A stretch of DNA of 42,683 nt from an uncultured Phocaeicola sp. GTDB lineage: Bacteria > Bacteroidota > Bacteroidia > Bacteroidales > Bacteroidaceae. Within the stretch, counting starts at the first letter, position 1; each line of letters opens with the position of its first letter. Made by a program: the position numbers and the translations under genes. The DNA lies in contig CALUJF010000025.1 of the NCBI GenBank assembly GCA_944320855.1, forward strand, positions 1-42,683. Reading direction: 5' to 3'. The notes under the pieces are model-generated. The model worked only from the letters and a program-made list of their open reading frames with translations, was not told the DNA's origin and did not search any database. Below are positions 14,949 through 22,718 of this stretch, in pieces.

Positions 14949-16913
14949 CTATAAAATAATAAGTGCAGCGGTAAGTATGATTATACCACCTAAGAACCAC
15001 ATTGTGTAAGTCTGAATCTTTCCGCTCTGTATAGGCTGTGCAGTTTCTCCGGCTGCATTAGTACCCCATGCCATGAAGTTCATGAACTGGTCGATGACGT
15101 GACGGTCAAACCATGCGAGAGGAGTGGAGATACAGCGGAAGATAATCTTCTTTGTCACGAACAGCCAAAGCTCGTCCATGAAGAAGCGTTTGTATGCAGC
15201 GTAGTGCAGACGGCTGAACTTCTTCTGAAGCATGTCGGCTACAGGCTGAGTCTTGCCGGCATACATCCATGTTGCAATCAGTATGGCAACCACAGCTACA
15301 ATAATGCTGGTAGTAGCTACAGTAGTGTCAAGATGAATATCGTATGCATGTCCGTTGCTTGATACGAAATGTCCGAAAGGCATTATCCATCCGGCAACAA
15401 TAGTGATGGCTGCAAGAATCATCAGAGGTAAAGTCATTACCACCGGACTTTCGTGTGGAGTATGGTGGGCGTAATTATCTTTGGCTTCGCCCAAAACAGG
15501 CTGCGCCTCGGCATAGTTCAAGCGAGCTTGACTCTGCTCTCGGCTTGCACTGTTATTGTCCTTTCCCCAGAAGATGCAGTAGTAAAGACGGAACATATAG
15601 AAAGCAGTCATTCCGGCGATTATTGTCATTATCCATCCTGCCACAGGGCTGAAACGGAAGCAAGCCGTAAGAATCTCATCCTTTGAGAAGAATCCTGAGA
15701 ACGGAGGAATACCTGCGATGGCAAGACACGCAATCAGGAAGGTGATGTGAGTGACAGGCATATATTTTCTCAGTCCACCCATGAAAGACATTTCATTGCT
15801 GTGGACAGCATGAATTACGCATCCTGCGCCGAGGAAGAGCAATGCCTTGAACATGGCGTGAGTGAACAGATGGAACATAGAAGCCATATATCCAAGTCCG
15901 CCTTCGTGAGGGTCAAGACTTGTACATACGCCGAGAGCTACCATCATGAAACCAATCTGCGAGATGGTAGAGAACGCTAATACGCGCTTGATATCACTCT
16001 GTACGCATGCCACAGTGGCGGCATAGAAAGCTGTGAACATACCGATGTATGCTACCCAATGAAGAGTTTCAGGCGCAAATCCGATAAACAGTGGGAACAT
16101 TCTTGCTACGAGATACACACCTGCCACAACCATGGTAGCGGCATGAATCAGAGCCGATACAGGAGTAGGACCTTCCATGGCATCCGGCAGCCAGATATGT
16201 AATGGGAACATCGCACTCTTTCCGGCACCACCCACGAACATAAGTCCAAGAGCCCAAGGCAATACCATTCCGGCCTTCATAAGCTGTTCTTCTGAAGGTG
16301 TGAAAGTGAATGTCTGCATGTAGTAGCCGTAAATCAGGATACCGATGAGGAAGCCCAAGTCGGCAAAACGTGTGACGATGAAAGCCTTCTTAGAGGCTGC
16401 GATAGCCTCAGGCTTGGTGTAGTAGAAACCTATCAGAAGATAAGACGATACTCCCACAAGTTCCCAGAAAACATACATCTGGAAAATGTTTGTAGCCACT
16501 ACGAGGCCTAACATTGAGAATGTGAACAGTGACAGAAACGCATAATATCTCTGAAATCCGCGTTCCCCTTTCATATATCCGAAAGAGTAGATATGAACCA
16601 TCAGTGAAACAGTAGAAATCACCACAAGCATCATTACAGATATCGGGTCGAGCATTATACCCATGTCGATGTGCAGCGACTCAGTGAACGGCAGCCACTG
16701 GAAGTTCCACGGAGTAGATACAGGCAACAGTCCTTCGGCTGTACGTGTCGCGCCGAAATAGCCTATAGCCGTGATATAGCTCAGCACGGTGACAGCCGCC
16801 AACGACAGAGTGCCTATCGCTCCAGCCACCTTGTGCGGCATTTTCATTCCTGCCAGAGCCAGAACGAGGAAGCTCAGCACAGGCAGGGCCAGTATAAATA
16901 TTGTATATTCCAT
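14949..16913 (-). CDS. nuoL: NADH-quinone oxidoreductase subunit L
   Basis: The largest proton-pumping subunit, carrying the long lateral helix of the Complex I membrane arm. The 654-residue protein has FWELVGVSSYLLIGFYY, FVGGAGKSAMFPLHIWLPDAMEGPTPVSALIHAATMV and FSTISQIGFMMVALG, all family signatures. A polar insertion at about residues 450-485 (SASREQSQARLNYAEAQPVL and flanks) lies in a loop where relatives are short. Its DNA (15470-15560) contains the palindrome TCAAGCGAGCTTGA and looks like an inserted repeat. The start is ATG 16913, preceded by the AT-rich junction tract. Confidence 0.95.
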   Translation of the reverse strand: MEYTIFILALPVLSFLVLALAGMKMPHKVAGAIGTLSLAAVTVLSYITAIGYFGATRTAEGLLPVSTPWNFQWLPFTESLHIDMGIMLDPISVMMLVVISTVSLMVHIYSFGYMKGERGFQRYYAFLSLFTFSMLGLVVATNIFQMYVFWELVGVSSYLLIGFYYTKPEAIAASKKAFIVTRFADLGFLIGILIYGYYMQTFTFTPSEEQLMKAGMVLPWALGLMFVGGAGKSAMFPLHIWLPDAMEGPTPVSALIHAATMVVAGVYLVARMFPLFIGFAPETLHWVAYIGMFTAFYAATVACVQSDIKRVLAFSTISQIGFMMVALGVCTSLDPHEGGLGYMASMFHLFTHAMFKALLFLGAGCVIHAVHSNEMSFMGGLRKYMPVTHITFLIACLAIAGIPPFSGFFSKDEILTACFRFSPVAGWIMTIIAGMTAFYMFRLYYCIFWGKDNNSASREQSQARLNYAEAQPVLGEAKDNYAHHTPHESPVVMTLPLMILAAITIVAGWIMPFGHFVSSNGHAYDIHLDTTVATTSIIVAVVAILIATWMYAGKTQPVADMLQKKFSRLHYAAYKRFFMDELWLFVTKKIIFRCISTPLAWFDRHVIDQFMNFMAWGTNAAGETAQPIQSGKIQTYTMWFLGGIIILTAALIIL

Positions 16914-17019
16914 TATCTTTAAGTTTTTGAGTTTTTAAGTTTATAAGTTTTTGAGTTTTTAAGTTGGTTGTCGTCAACAAACTAACAAACTAATAAACTT
17001 ACAAACTTACAACTGATAT
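16914..17019. repeat. Junction element, nuoK-nuoL (variant)
   Basis: Tandem AAGTTTTTGAGTTTTT units are followed by GGTTGTCGTCAACAAAC and then AAACTTACAAACTTACAACT. The two halves are inverted relative to each other, so a long AT-rich hairpin can form. It lacks the CCGTCCGGATGG core of the other junctions. Confidence 0.75.
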
Positions 17020-17337
17020 TTATCCTTTCATTTCCGAAATATCGTCGGTCAGAATCTTGTTGATATTTCTGTAGACATTAATAATGATAGCTATTGCCAC
17101 CGCAGTTTCCGCCGCAGCTATTGCTATACCGAACAGGCTGAAGAAGTGCCCTTCCAGTTGTCCGGGGAAGAGATATCTGTTGAACACTGCGAAGTTGATG
17201 TTTGTAGCATTCAGCATCAGCTCTGCAGAAATGAGCAGGGCCAGCAGATTCTTGCGTGTGAAGAAACCGTAAATTCCGCAGAACAGCATCACTGTGCTTA
17301 TCACCAAGTAATGCAAAACGTGTACTTCTATTTCCAT
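17020..17337 (-). CDS. nuoK: NADH-quinone oxidoreductase subunit K
   Basis: A small three-helix membrane subunit in the proton path of Complex I. From ATG 17337 (MEIEVHVLHYLVISTVM) it is 105 residues, the normal family length. The conserved glutamates lie in SAELMLNATNINF and in the AETAVAIAI segment. An in-frame ATG at 17418 would add 27 residues encoded by the junction repeat (QLVNSSTCQLKK) and is rejected. It lies between nuoJ and nuoL with repeat elements on both sides. Confidence 0.95.
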   Translation of the reverse strand: MEIEVHVLHYLVISTVMLFCGIYGFFTRKNLLALLISAELMLNATNINFAVFNRYLFPGQLEGHFFSLFGIAIAAAETAVAIAIIINVYRNINKILTDDISEMKG

Positions 17338-17340
17338 TTT

Positions 17341-17452
17341 TCTATTTTTTTTTAGTTGACAAGTTGACGAGTTGACAAGTTGACGAGGTTGCCGTCCGGA
17401 TGGAGAACCTTCTAACAACTTGTAACTGTAGCCTTGTCCCCTTGTAACTTAT
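17341..17452. repeat. Junction element, nuoJ-nuoK
   Basis: Four AGTTGAC-R units (8-bp period), the core AGGTT-GCCGTCCGGATGG-AG-AACCT, TCTAACAACTTGTAACTG, then two CCTTGT units. It is the most complete copy of the element. Confidence 0.85.
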
Positions 17453-17455
17453 AAT

Positions 17456-17968
17456 CTATTTCCTTTTTCTTGCTATCATTATTGCCCCAATCATGCAGGC
17501 TAACAGCAGCACACTCATCACCTCGAAAGGAAGGACAAACTGATACTTCTCTGTTCCGATAAGTGCTTTACCGATTTTCTCTACCGGCAGTTCCACACCC
17601 TGAGGAATGATGTTCAGTGCAAAGCCGTTTGTGGCAAGTATAAACATTACCAAAGCCATACCGACGAGAGTTGTAAGCAGTACGCTTATCATCTTGCCTC
17701 GCCTTATCTTATATTTCATCGTTCCGGACGAACGTGTCAGCAGGATGGAGAACACGTACAATACTATAATACCACCTGCATATACCATCAGCTGCACTGC
17801 ACTCAGGAATGTATAGCCTAATATGGCATAGATACCTCCTGTGCCCAAGAGTACAAACAGCAGATAAGTGGCAGAGCGCAGGATGCTGTTGGTTGTGACT
17901 GCCAGCACCGAGAATACTATAATGCACAGAGCCACCACATAAAATGCTATTTCAAATAGTGAAAACAT
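17456..17968 (-). CDS. nuoJ: NADH-quinone oxidoreductase subunit J
   Basis: A five-helix membrane subunit of Complex I. The 170-residue protein has the family core ATYLLFVLLGTGGIYAILGYTFLSAVQLMVYAGGIIVLYVF (shown by its parts YAILGYTFLSAVQ and MVYAGGIIVLYVF), which forms the pi-bulge helix. It ends in a basic tail, ARKRK. Repeat-filled junctions separate it from nuoI upstream and nuoK downstream. Confidence 0.95.
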   Translation of the reverse strand: MFSLFEIAFYVVALCIIVFSVLAVTTNSILRSATYLLFVLLGTGGIYAILGYTFLSAVQLMVYAGGIIVLYVFSILLTRSSGTMKYKIRRGKMISVLLTTLVGMALVMFILATNGFALNIIPQGVELPVEKIGKALIGTEKYQFVLPFEVMSVLLLACMIGAIMIARKRK

Positions 17969-17974
17969 GTTTGT

Positions 17975-18078
17975 TTTAGTTTTTAGTTAGTTGACGAGTT
18001 GACAAGTTGACGAGTTGACGAGGTTGCCATCCGGATGGAGGCCTTGTTCCCTTGTAACTGTAGCCTTGTCTCCTGTAT
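17975..18078. repeat. Junction element, nuoI-nuoJ
   Basis: Four AGTTGAC-R units and a shortened core in which CCATCCGGATGG is a perfect 12-bp palindrome. The AACCT arm is lost and CCTTGT units follow. The A-for-G change keeps pairing that is G:U in the other copies. Confidence 0.85.
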
Positions 18079-18525
18079 TTATTCATTTAAATTCATCACC
18101 AGCTTCTCTCTCTCGAAAACAGCGTTCTCGAAATGATTGCTGAACTCTATCGCACCGTGTGGACAAGCGTTTACACACAGCTGACAGAACATGCACGCAC
18201 CGAGGTCGTACTCATATTTCACGAGGAATTTCTTTTTCTTTCCGTCTTCAGTCTCGCGCGTTTCGCTTACGATGTTTATCGTGCCGTTAGGGCAAGCCAT
18301 CTGGCACAGTCCGCAGGCAATACATTTATTGTTACCGTTCTCATCTTTGGGCATCACCAGCATTGCGCGGTGGCGTTCCGGAATGTGCAGAGTCGTATGT
18401 CTGTTTTCCGGATAGCGTTCAGTCACCTTCTTCTGCATAAACACCTTCATGGAGGTGCGCATGCCGACGAGCAGGCTTTTCACGCCCGATGCATATCCGT
18501 TTATATATTCTTTAAAAGTACTCAT
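18079..18525 (-). CDS. nuoI: NADH-quinone oxidoreductase subunit I (two [4Fe-4S] clusters)
   Basis: The ferredoxin-like subunit that carries clusters N6a and N6b from the input module to NuoB. The 148-residue protein has CIACGLCQMACPNG and CMFCQLCVNACPHGAIE, the two CxxCxxCxxxCP motifs. In this operon nuoE, F and G are missing, so NuoI is the most likely docking point for an alternative electron donor. The start is ATG 18525. Repeats fill both flanking junctions. Confidence 0.95.
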   Translation of the reverse strand: MSTFKEYINGYASGVKSLLVGMRTSMKVFMQKKVTERYPENRHTTLHIPERHRAMLVMPKDENGNNKCIACGLCQMACPNGTINIVSETRETEDGKKKKFLVKYEYDLGACMFCQLCVNACPHGAIEFSNHFENAVFEREKLVMNLNE

Positions 18526-18529
18526 TTTT

Positions 18530-18690
18530 TAAGTTCTTAAGTTTTTTAGTTGACGAGTTGACAAGTTGACAAGGTTTTTTTCAGGTGACAAGTTGACGAG
18601 TTGACAAGTTGACGAGGTTGCCGTCCGGATGGAGAACCTTCTAACAACTTGTAACTGAAGCCTTGTAACTAAAAAAAGCCTTGTAACTCA
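18530..18690. repeat. Junction element, nuoH-nuoI (partly duplicated)
   Basis: Two AGTTGAC-R blocks (three and four units) are separated by AAGGTTTTTTTCAGG. The AGGTT-GCCGTCCGGATGG-AG-AACCT core follows, then CTAACAACTTGTAACTGAAG and two CCTTGTAACT units. The repeat block appears duplicated within the junction. Confidence 0.85.
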
Positions 18691-18692
18691 TA

Positions 18693-19781
18693 TTAAAACA
18701 CCAGTCCGAATACCTTCATCACCGTCATAATTATCAGTACGAGCAGCGACAGCGGCATCAGATATTTCCATTCCAGGATAAGCACCTGGTCTATTCTCAG
18801 ACGGGGGAAAGTCCATCTTATCCACATCAGCAGGAACACCACGAAGAAAGTCTTACCTACGAACCATATCACTCCCGGAATATAGTCCATCACCGCATTG
18901 AAACCTTCCAGCCCGGCAATGTGCAGCGGCATCCATCCGCCTAAGAAAAGCGTAACGGCTATACCGGCTGTGATGAACAGGTTAAGATATTCAGCCAGAT
19001 AGAAGAAACCGAAGTGCATACCCGAGTATTCTGTATGATATCCGGCTGTAAGCTCTTGCTCTGCTTCAGCGAGGTCGAACGGTGCACGGTTTGCTTCCGC
19101 ATTTCCGGCTATCAGATAGATGATGAAAGCCATTACCGCAGGCAGATGTCCCTTGAAGATGTTCCATCCGTTCTCTTGGTAAGCCACAATCTCCTGGATG
19201 TCCATCGTACCGCACAGGATAACCATGGTCAGCACGCTGATACCTATTGACAGCTCGTAGCTGATTATCATCGCACCGCTTCGTACGGCACCAATCAGCG
19301 TATATTTGCTGTTACTGCTCCATCCGGCCAGCAGGATACCCAACACACCGATTGATGATGCTGCCAGCACGAAGAAGATACCTATGTTCATATGCAGAAT
19401 CTCACCTCCTTTGTTCCATGGCAGACACGAGAAGGTCAGGATAGATGCCATGATTACCAGGAAAGGAGCCAATGCATAAAGAAACTTGTCTGAATTTTTC
19501 AGAAAGATAATCTCCTTTGTCAGGATTTTGATAACGTCGGCCGGCACCTGCAGAAGTCCTCCGCGACCACCAACACGGTCCGGTCCGATACGGCACTGGA
19601 AGGCCGCACACACTTTACGCTCCATATATATAAGTATGATTGCCAGCACGGCATACATCACCATGATGAAGATACCCACAGCTATACCCTCAATAGTGAA
19701 GGCAAGCCATTCAGGCATTATTCCGCACATGGTTCTGTGTATCCACATAAGGAGCGGCTCAAGATTATAATAGTCGAACAT
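18693..19781 (-). CDS. nuoH: NADH-quinone oxidoreductase subunit H
   Basis: The membrane subunit that forms the quinone channel with NuoB and NuoD. From ATG 19781 (MFDYYNLEPLLMWIHR) it is 362 residues with eight or so helices. Family motifs are ERKVCAAFQCRIGPDRVGGRGGLLQ and NRAPFDLAEAEQELTAGYHTEYSGMHFGFF (shown here by CRIGPDRVG and FDLAEAEQELTAGYHTEYSG). An in-frame ATG at 19886 would add 35 residues (RQLVNSSTKK and similar) translated from the junction repeat and is rejected. Confidence 0.95.
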   Translation of the reverse strand: MFDYYNLEPLLMWIHRTMCGIMPEWLAFTIEGIAVGIFIMVMYAVLAIILIYMERKVCAAFQCRIGPDRVGGRGGLLQVPADVIKILTKEIIFLKNSDKFLYALAPFLVIMASILTFSCLPWNKGGEILHMNIGIFFVLAASSIGVLGILLAGWSSNSKYTLIGAVRSGAMIISYELSIGISVLTMVILCGTMDIQEIVAYQENGWNIFKGHLPAVMAFIIYLIAGNAEANRAPFDLAEAEQELTAGYHTEYSGMHFGFFYLAEYLNLFITAGIAVTLFLGGWMPLHIAGLEGFNAVMDYIPGVIWFVGKTFFVVFLLMWIRWTFPRLRIDQVLILEWKYLMPLSLLVLIIMTVMKVFGLVF

Positions 19782-19782
19782 A

Positions 19783-19944
19783 TTTTGAGTTTTTAAGTTT
19801 TTAAGTTTTTTAGTTGACAAGTTGACGAGTTGACAAGTTGACGAGGTTTTTTTAGTTGACGAGTTGACAAGTTGACGAGTTGACAAGGTTGCCGTCCGTA
19901 TGGAGAACCTTCTAACAACTTGTAACTGAAGCCTTGTAACTTAT
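19783..19944. repeat. Junction element, nuoCD-nuoH (partly duplicated)
   Basis: Two four-unit AGTTGAC-R blocks are separated by AGGTTTTTTTAGTTG. The core here is GCCGTCCGTATGG (one change), followed by AGAACCTTCTAACAACTTG, TAACTGAAG and CCTTGTAACT. Confidence 0.85.
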
Positions 19945-19946
19945 TC

Positions 19947-21518
19947 TCACCTGTCTATATCCGGAATTACAAAGTCCAGCGTTCCGCCTATCGCTATAAG
20001 GTCGGCGATTTTCTGTCCGCGGCACACTGTGTCCATCGTATCTACCAGCGGCAATCCCGTAGAACGGTAGTGCAGACGATACGGATATTTGTCGCCGTGA
20101 CTTTCCAGCATTACTCCGAACTCTCCCCGGCTGCTTTCTACAGATGTAGAGAAGTTACCTTCCGGCAGTTTGATTATCGCTTTCGTCTTGACGCGCACCT
20201 CACCTTCAGGAATGTTGTCTATCAGCTGCTCGATGATATGGCATGACTCCATAATCTCGTCCATACGCACCATGTAGCGTGCAAACGAATCACCTTCGGT
20301 ACGTGTAATCTCGCGGAAGTCCACCTTGCCGTACATTGCATACGGATGATGCTTTCTTACGTCGTTGCTCCATCCCGATGCACGTCCCGTACCACCTGTG
20401 GCACCGAGCGATATGGCATCTTCGCGGCTCAGCACACCTACTCCGATGAGTCTTTGGCGTGCAATCACATTCCCCGTGAAGATATCATGATAGTCCTTGA
20501 TGACTTTTCGCAGATGCGCGATGAACTCCTTCACCTTGCGCCGGAAGTCAGGATGAATGTCAGCCTGTACACCGCCTATCACATTGTAATTCTGAATCAG
20601 TCTTCCGCCCGTAGTTTCCTCCATGATATCCAGAATCATTTCCCTCTCCCTGAATCCGTAGAAGAAAGGAGTAAGTCCGCCCATATCCATCACCAGACAT
20701 GAATAGAACAGCAGATGCGAGTCTATACGCTGCAACTCGTCCATTATCGTACGGATGTACTGCGCACGTTCCGAAATCTCTATTCCTGCAGCCTGCTCTA
20801 TACACATGCACAGCGCGTGGCGGTTCTGATGCGCGCTCAGATAGTCAAGCCTGTCCGTCAGAGTTAGTGTCTGCGGATAAGTCAGGCTCTCGTTCATCTT
20901 CTCTATTCCGCGGTGTATATACCCAAGGATAGGGTCTATGCGCTTGATATTCTCTCCGTCGATACTTGTACGCATACGCAACACACCGTGAGTGGACGGA
21001 TGCTGAGGACCGATGTTCACCACGAAATCCTCGCTGCCGAACACTACGTTTTCCCTGCCCTCTATAGTTCCGTCAGGGCGCAAAGTATATTCTTCCGTAA
21101 CATCCGCATTGACTTCATTCTCCATATTAAGAGGATTGGAATCCATATCGTAATCCTTACGAAGCGGATATCCTTTCCAGTCCTCGCGTAGGAACAGACG
21201 GCGCATGTCCGGATTTCCCGTGAAGCGTATGCCGAAGAAATCGAATACCTCACGTTCCTTTATCACCGCCGTTTTCCAAAGGCTGCACACGGAAGGAAGA
21301 AACGCGTTCTCCCTGTCGGCCGCCACTGCCTTCAGCACACGGCGTTCGCCCGTGGCCGTACATTCCATATAATACAGGGCTCCAAGACCCTCTTCGCCCC
21401 AGTCCATACCGACGATGTCGCGCAGGTAGTCCATGGGCTGTGCTTCGTCATATCTCAGCCGGGAAGCCTCGTTGTAGAGATCTTCCGCCTTTACCAGTAT
21501 AATATTGTCAGCAGTCAT
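19947..21518 (-). CDS. nuoCD: NADH-quinone oxidoreductase subunits C and D, fused
   Basis: The peripheral-arm subunits that form the quinone-binding site. In this 523-residue fusion, residues 1 to about 130 are NuoC-like (REVFDFFGIRFTGNPDMRRLF, with EDWKGYPLRKDYD). The rest is NuoD, with IGPQHPSTHGVLRM, ILGYIHRGIEKMNE and VGGVQADIHPDFR, ending LDFVIPDIDR. C-D fusions are known in several phyla, including enterics. It lies between nuoB and nuoH, and no E/F/G genes are interposed. The start at ATG 21518 is followed directly by a good NuoC N-terminus. Confidence 0.95.
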   Translation of the reverse strand: MTADNIILVKAEDLYNEASRLRYDEAQPMDYLRDIVGMDWGEEGLGALYYMECTATGERRVLKAVAADRENAFLPSVCSLWKTAVIKEREVFDFFGIRFTGNPDMRRLFLREDWKGYPLRKDYDMDSNPLNMENEVNADVTEEYTLRPDGTIEGRENVVFGSEDFVVNIGPQHPSTHGVLRMRTSIDGENIKRIDPILGYIHRGIEKMNESLTYPQTLTLTDRLDYLSAHQNRHALCMCIEQAAGIEISERAQYIRTIMDELQRIDSHLLFYSCLVMDMGGLTPFFYGFREREMILDIMEETTGGRLIQNYNVIGGVQADIHPDFRRKVKEFIAHLRKVIKDYHDIFTGNVIARQRLIGVGVLSREDAISLGATGGTGRASGWSNDVRKHHPYAMYGKVDFREITRTEGDSFARYMVRMDEIMESCHIIEQLIDNIPEGEVRVKTKAIIKLPEGNFSTSVESSRGEFGVMLESHGDKYPYRLHYRSTGLPLVDTMDTVCRGQKIADLIAIGGTLDFVIPDIDR

Positions 21519-21521
21519 GTT

Positions 21522-21652
21522 GTTTGAGTTTTTTAGTTTTTAGTCCTTAGTTACAAGTTGACGAGTTGACAAGTTGACAAGGTTGCCGTCCGGATGGAGA
21601 ACCTTCCAACAACTTGTAACTGTAGCCTTGTAACTGAAAAGAAGCCTTGTAA
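21522..21652. repeat. Junction element, nuoB-nuoCD
   Basis: GAGTTTTTTAGTTTTTAG, AGTTGAC-R units (one is AGTTACA-A), the core AGGTT-GCCGTCCGGATGG-AG-AACCT, CCAACAACTTGTAACTG, and then CCTTGTAACT twice. Confidence 0.85.
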
Positions 21653-21653
21653 C

Positions 21654-22238
21654 TTAAAGAGCCTCCTTCTCCTTCCTGTTCACTCCTCCCAGGAACCGTT
21701 CCACCTTGATTTTTCTCTGCAGCTGCATCATTCCGTAGTAGAAAGCCTCTGGTCGTGGAGGACATCCCGGAATGAATACATCCACCGGAATAATCTTGTC
21801 TATACCGTTTACTACATGATATGACCGCCTGAACGGTCCGCCGCTAATGGTACATCCGCCCACTGCTACTACGTACTTCGGTTCGGCCATCTGGTCATAC
21901 AGACGTTTCAGTACCGGAGCCATACGGTGAGTGATAGTTCCCAGCACCATAATCATATCTGCCTGACGAGGTGAGTTACGTGTTACTTCAAATCCGAACC
22001 GCGCCATGTCATAGCGTGCGGCTCCAAGGGCCATAAACTCTATTGCACAACAGCTCGTACCGAATGTGAGCGACCACAGCGAGTTGCTCCGTCCCCAGTT
22101 TATCAGCTCGTCGGCCGTACCCATTATAATCCCCGCCCCGTCGCGGTTCAGCTCGTCTACCATGCGCTCCAGGTAGTCATTGTTGCGGAACTCGCCGTAC
22201 TCCATACTGCGTATTCCCGTGCGTTTCTTTATTTCCAT
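21654..22238 (-). CDS. nuoB: NADH-quinone oxidoreductase subunit B ([4Fe-4S] N2 cluster)
   Basis: Carries the terminal cluster N2 that reduces quinone. From ATG 22238 (MEIKKRTGIRSMEYGEF) it is 194 residues. Cluster ligands are in GTSCCAIEFMALG, AVGGCTISGG and PGCPPRPEA. The start overlaps the nuoA stop by 10 bp and has a good GGAG 9-11 bp upstream inside nuoA, an unusually clear Shine-Dalgarno here. The frame stays open to 22430, but that extension only reads nuoA in another frame. ATG 22205 is an alternative start. Confidence 0.95.
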   Translation of the reverse strand: MEIKKRTGIRSMEYGEFRNNDYLERMVDELNRDGAGIIMGTADELINWGRSNSLWSLTFGTSCCAIEFMALGAARYDMARFGFEVTRNSPRQADMIMVLGTITHRMAPVLKRLYDQMAEPKYVVAVGGCTISGGPFRRSYHVVNGIDKIIPVDVFIPGCPPRPEAFYYGMMQLQRKIKVERFLGGVNRKEKEAL

Positions 22239-22579
22239 TCCAGCGCTCCTTTCCGCCAGGCATATGCCAGGCCCAAAATAAGTATCCCGAGGAAGAATGC
22301 CGCCCCTGCCAGTGCGTACACACCGGTCTGTGCCACCACCACTGCCCACGGGAAGAGGAACACCGTCTCGATGTCGAACATCAGGAACAGGATGGCGAAG
22401 AGGTAGTAGCCTGCCTTGAATTTCACCCACGATTCACCCCTCGTAGGGATACCACACTCGTATGGTTCTCCTTTCTGAGGATTGTAAGAGCGTGGTGCAA
22501 TCAGCATGGCAATAGTCATGGCTGCCACCACTAAGGCTATTGCCGTAAGAATCACTACGATTAAAAAGATAAAATACAT
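22229..22579 (-). CDS. nuoA: NADH-quinone oxidoreductase subunit A
   Basis: A three-helix membrane subunit at the start of the operon. The 116-residue protein has the conserved YECGIPTRGESWVKFKAGYYLFAILFLMFDIETVFLFPWAVV region (shown by YECGIPTRGESW and FLMFDIETVFLFPW). The start is ATG 22579, preceded by an AT-rich GAGTTTTTAAGTTT tract like those before most nuo genes. No TAnnTTTG promoter is evident between it and the gene at 22719. The leader holds two hairpins (22659-22670 and 22678-22699). Confidence 0.95.
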   Translation of the reverse strand: MYFIFLIVVILTAIALVVAAMTIAMLIAPRSYNPQKGEPYECGIPTRGESWVKFKAGYYLFAILFLMFDIETVFLFPWAVVVAQTGVYALAGAAFFLGILILGLAYAWRKGALEWK

Positions 22580-22581
22580 GA

Positions 22582-22640
22582 TTTTGAGTTTTTAAGTTTA
22601 TGATTTTGAGTTTTTAAGTTTTTTGAGTTTTTTGGGTTAT
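22582..22640. repeat. AAGTTTTT/GAGTTTTT tract before nuoA
   Basis: Repeats of GAGTTTTTAAGTTT, the same tract that precedes other nuo start codons, but without the AGTTGAC units or the hairpin core. Confidence 0.7.
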
Positions 22641-22658
22641 TGTTTCTCTGTATCCCAT

Positions 22659-22699
22659 GTGTGCGCACACTGAGTGTGTCTTCATGCTTATATGAAGAC
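22659..22699 (-). promoter_or_regulatory. Hairpins in the nuo leader
   Basis: GTGTGCGCACAC (22659-22670) is a perfect 12-bp palindrome. GTCTTCAT (22678-22685) pairs with ATGAAGAC (22692-22699) around a 6-nt loop. No T-tract follows, so neither is a normal terminator. They could be a leader structure or a processing site for the nuo message. Confidence 0.5.
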
Positions 22700-22718
22700 G
22701 GATCGTGGAAGAACATGT

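Noticed and set aside
21654-22430. 258-residue NuoB with long N-terminus
   Set aside because: The first 64 residues read nuoA in another frame; NuoB begins at ATG 22238 with a good GGAG upstream.
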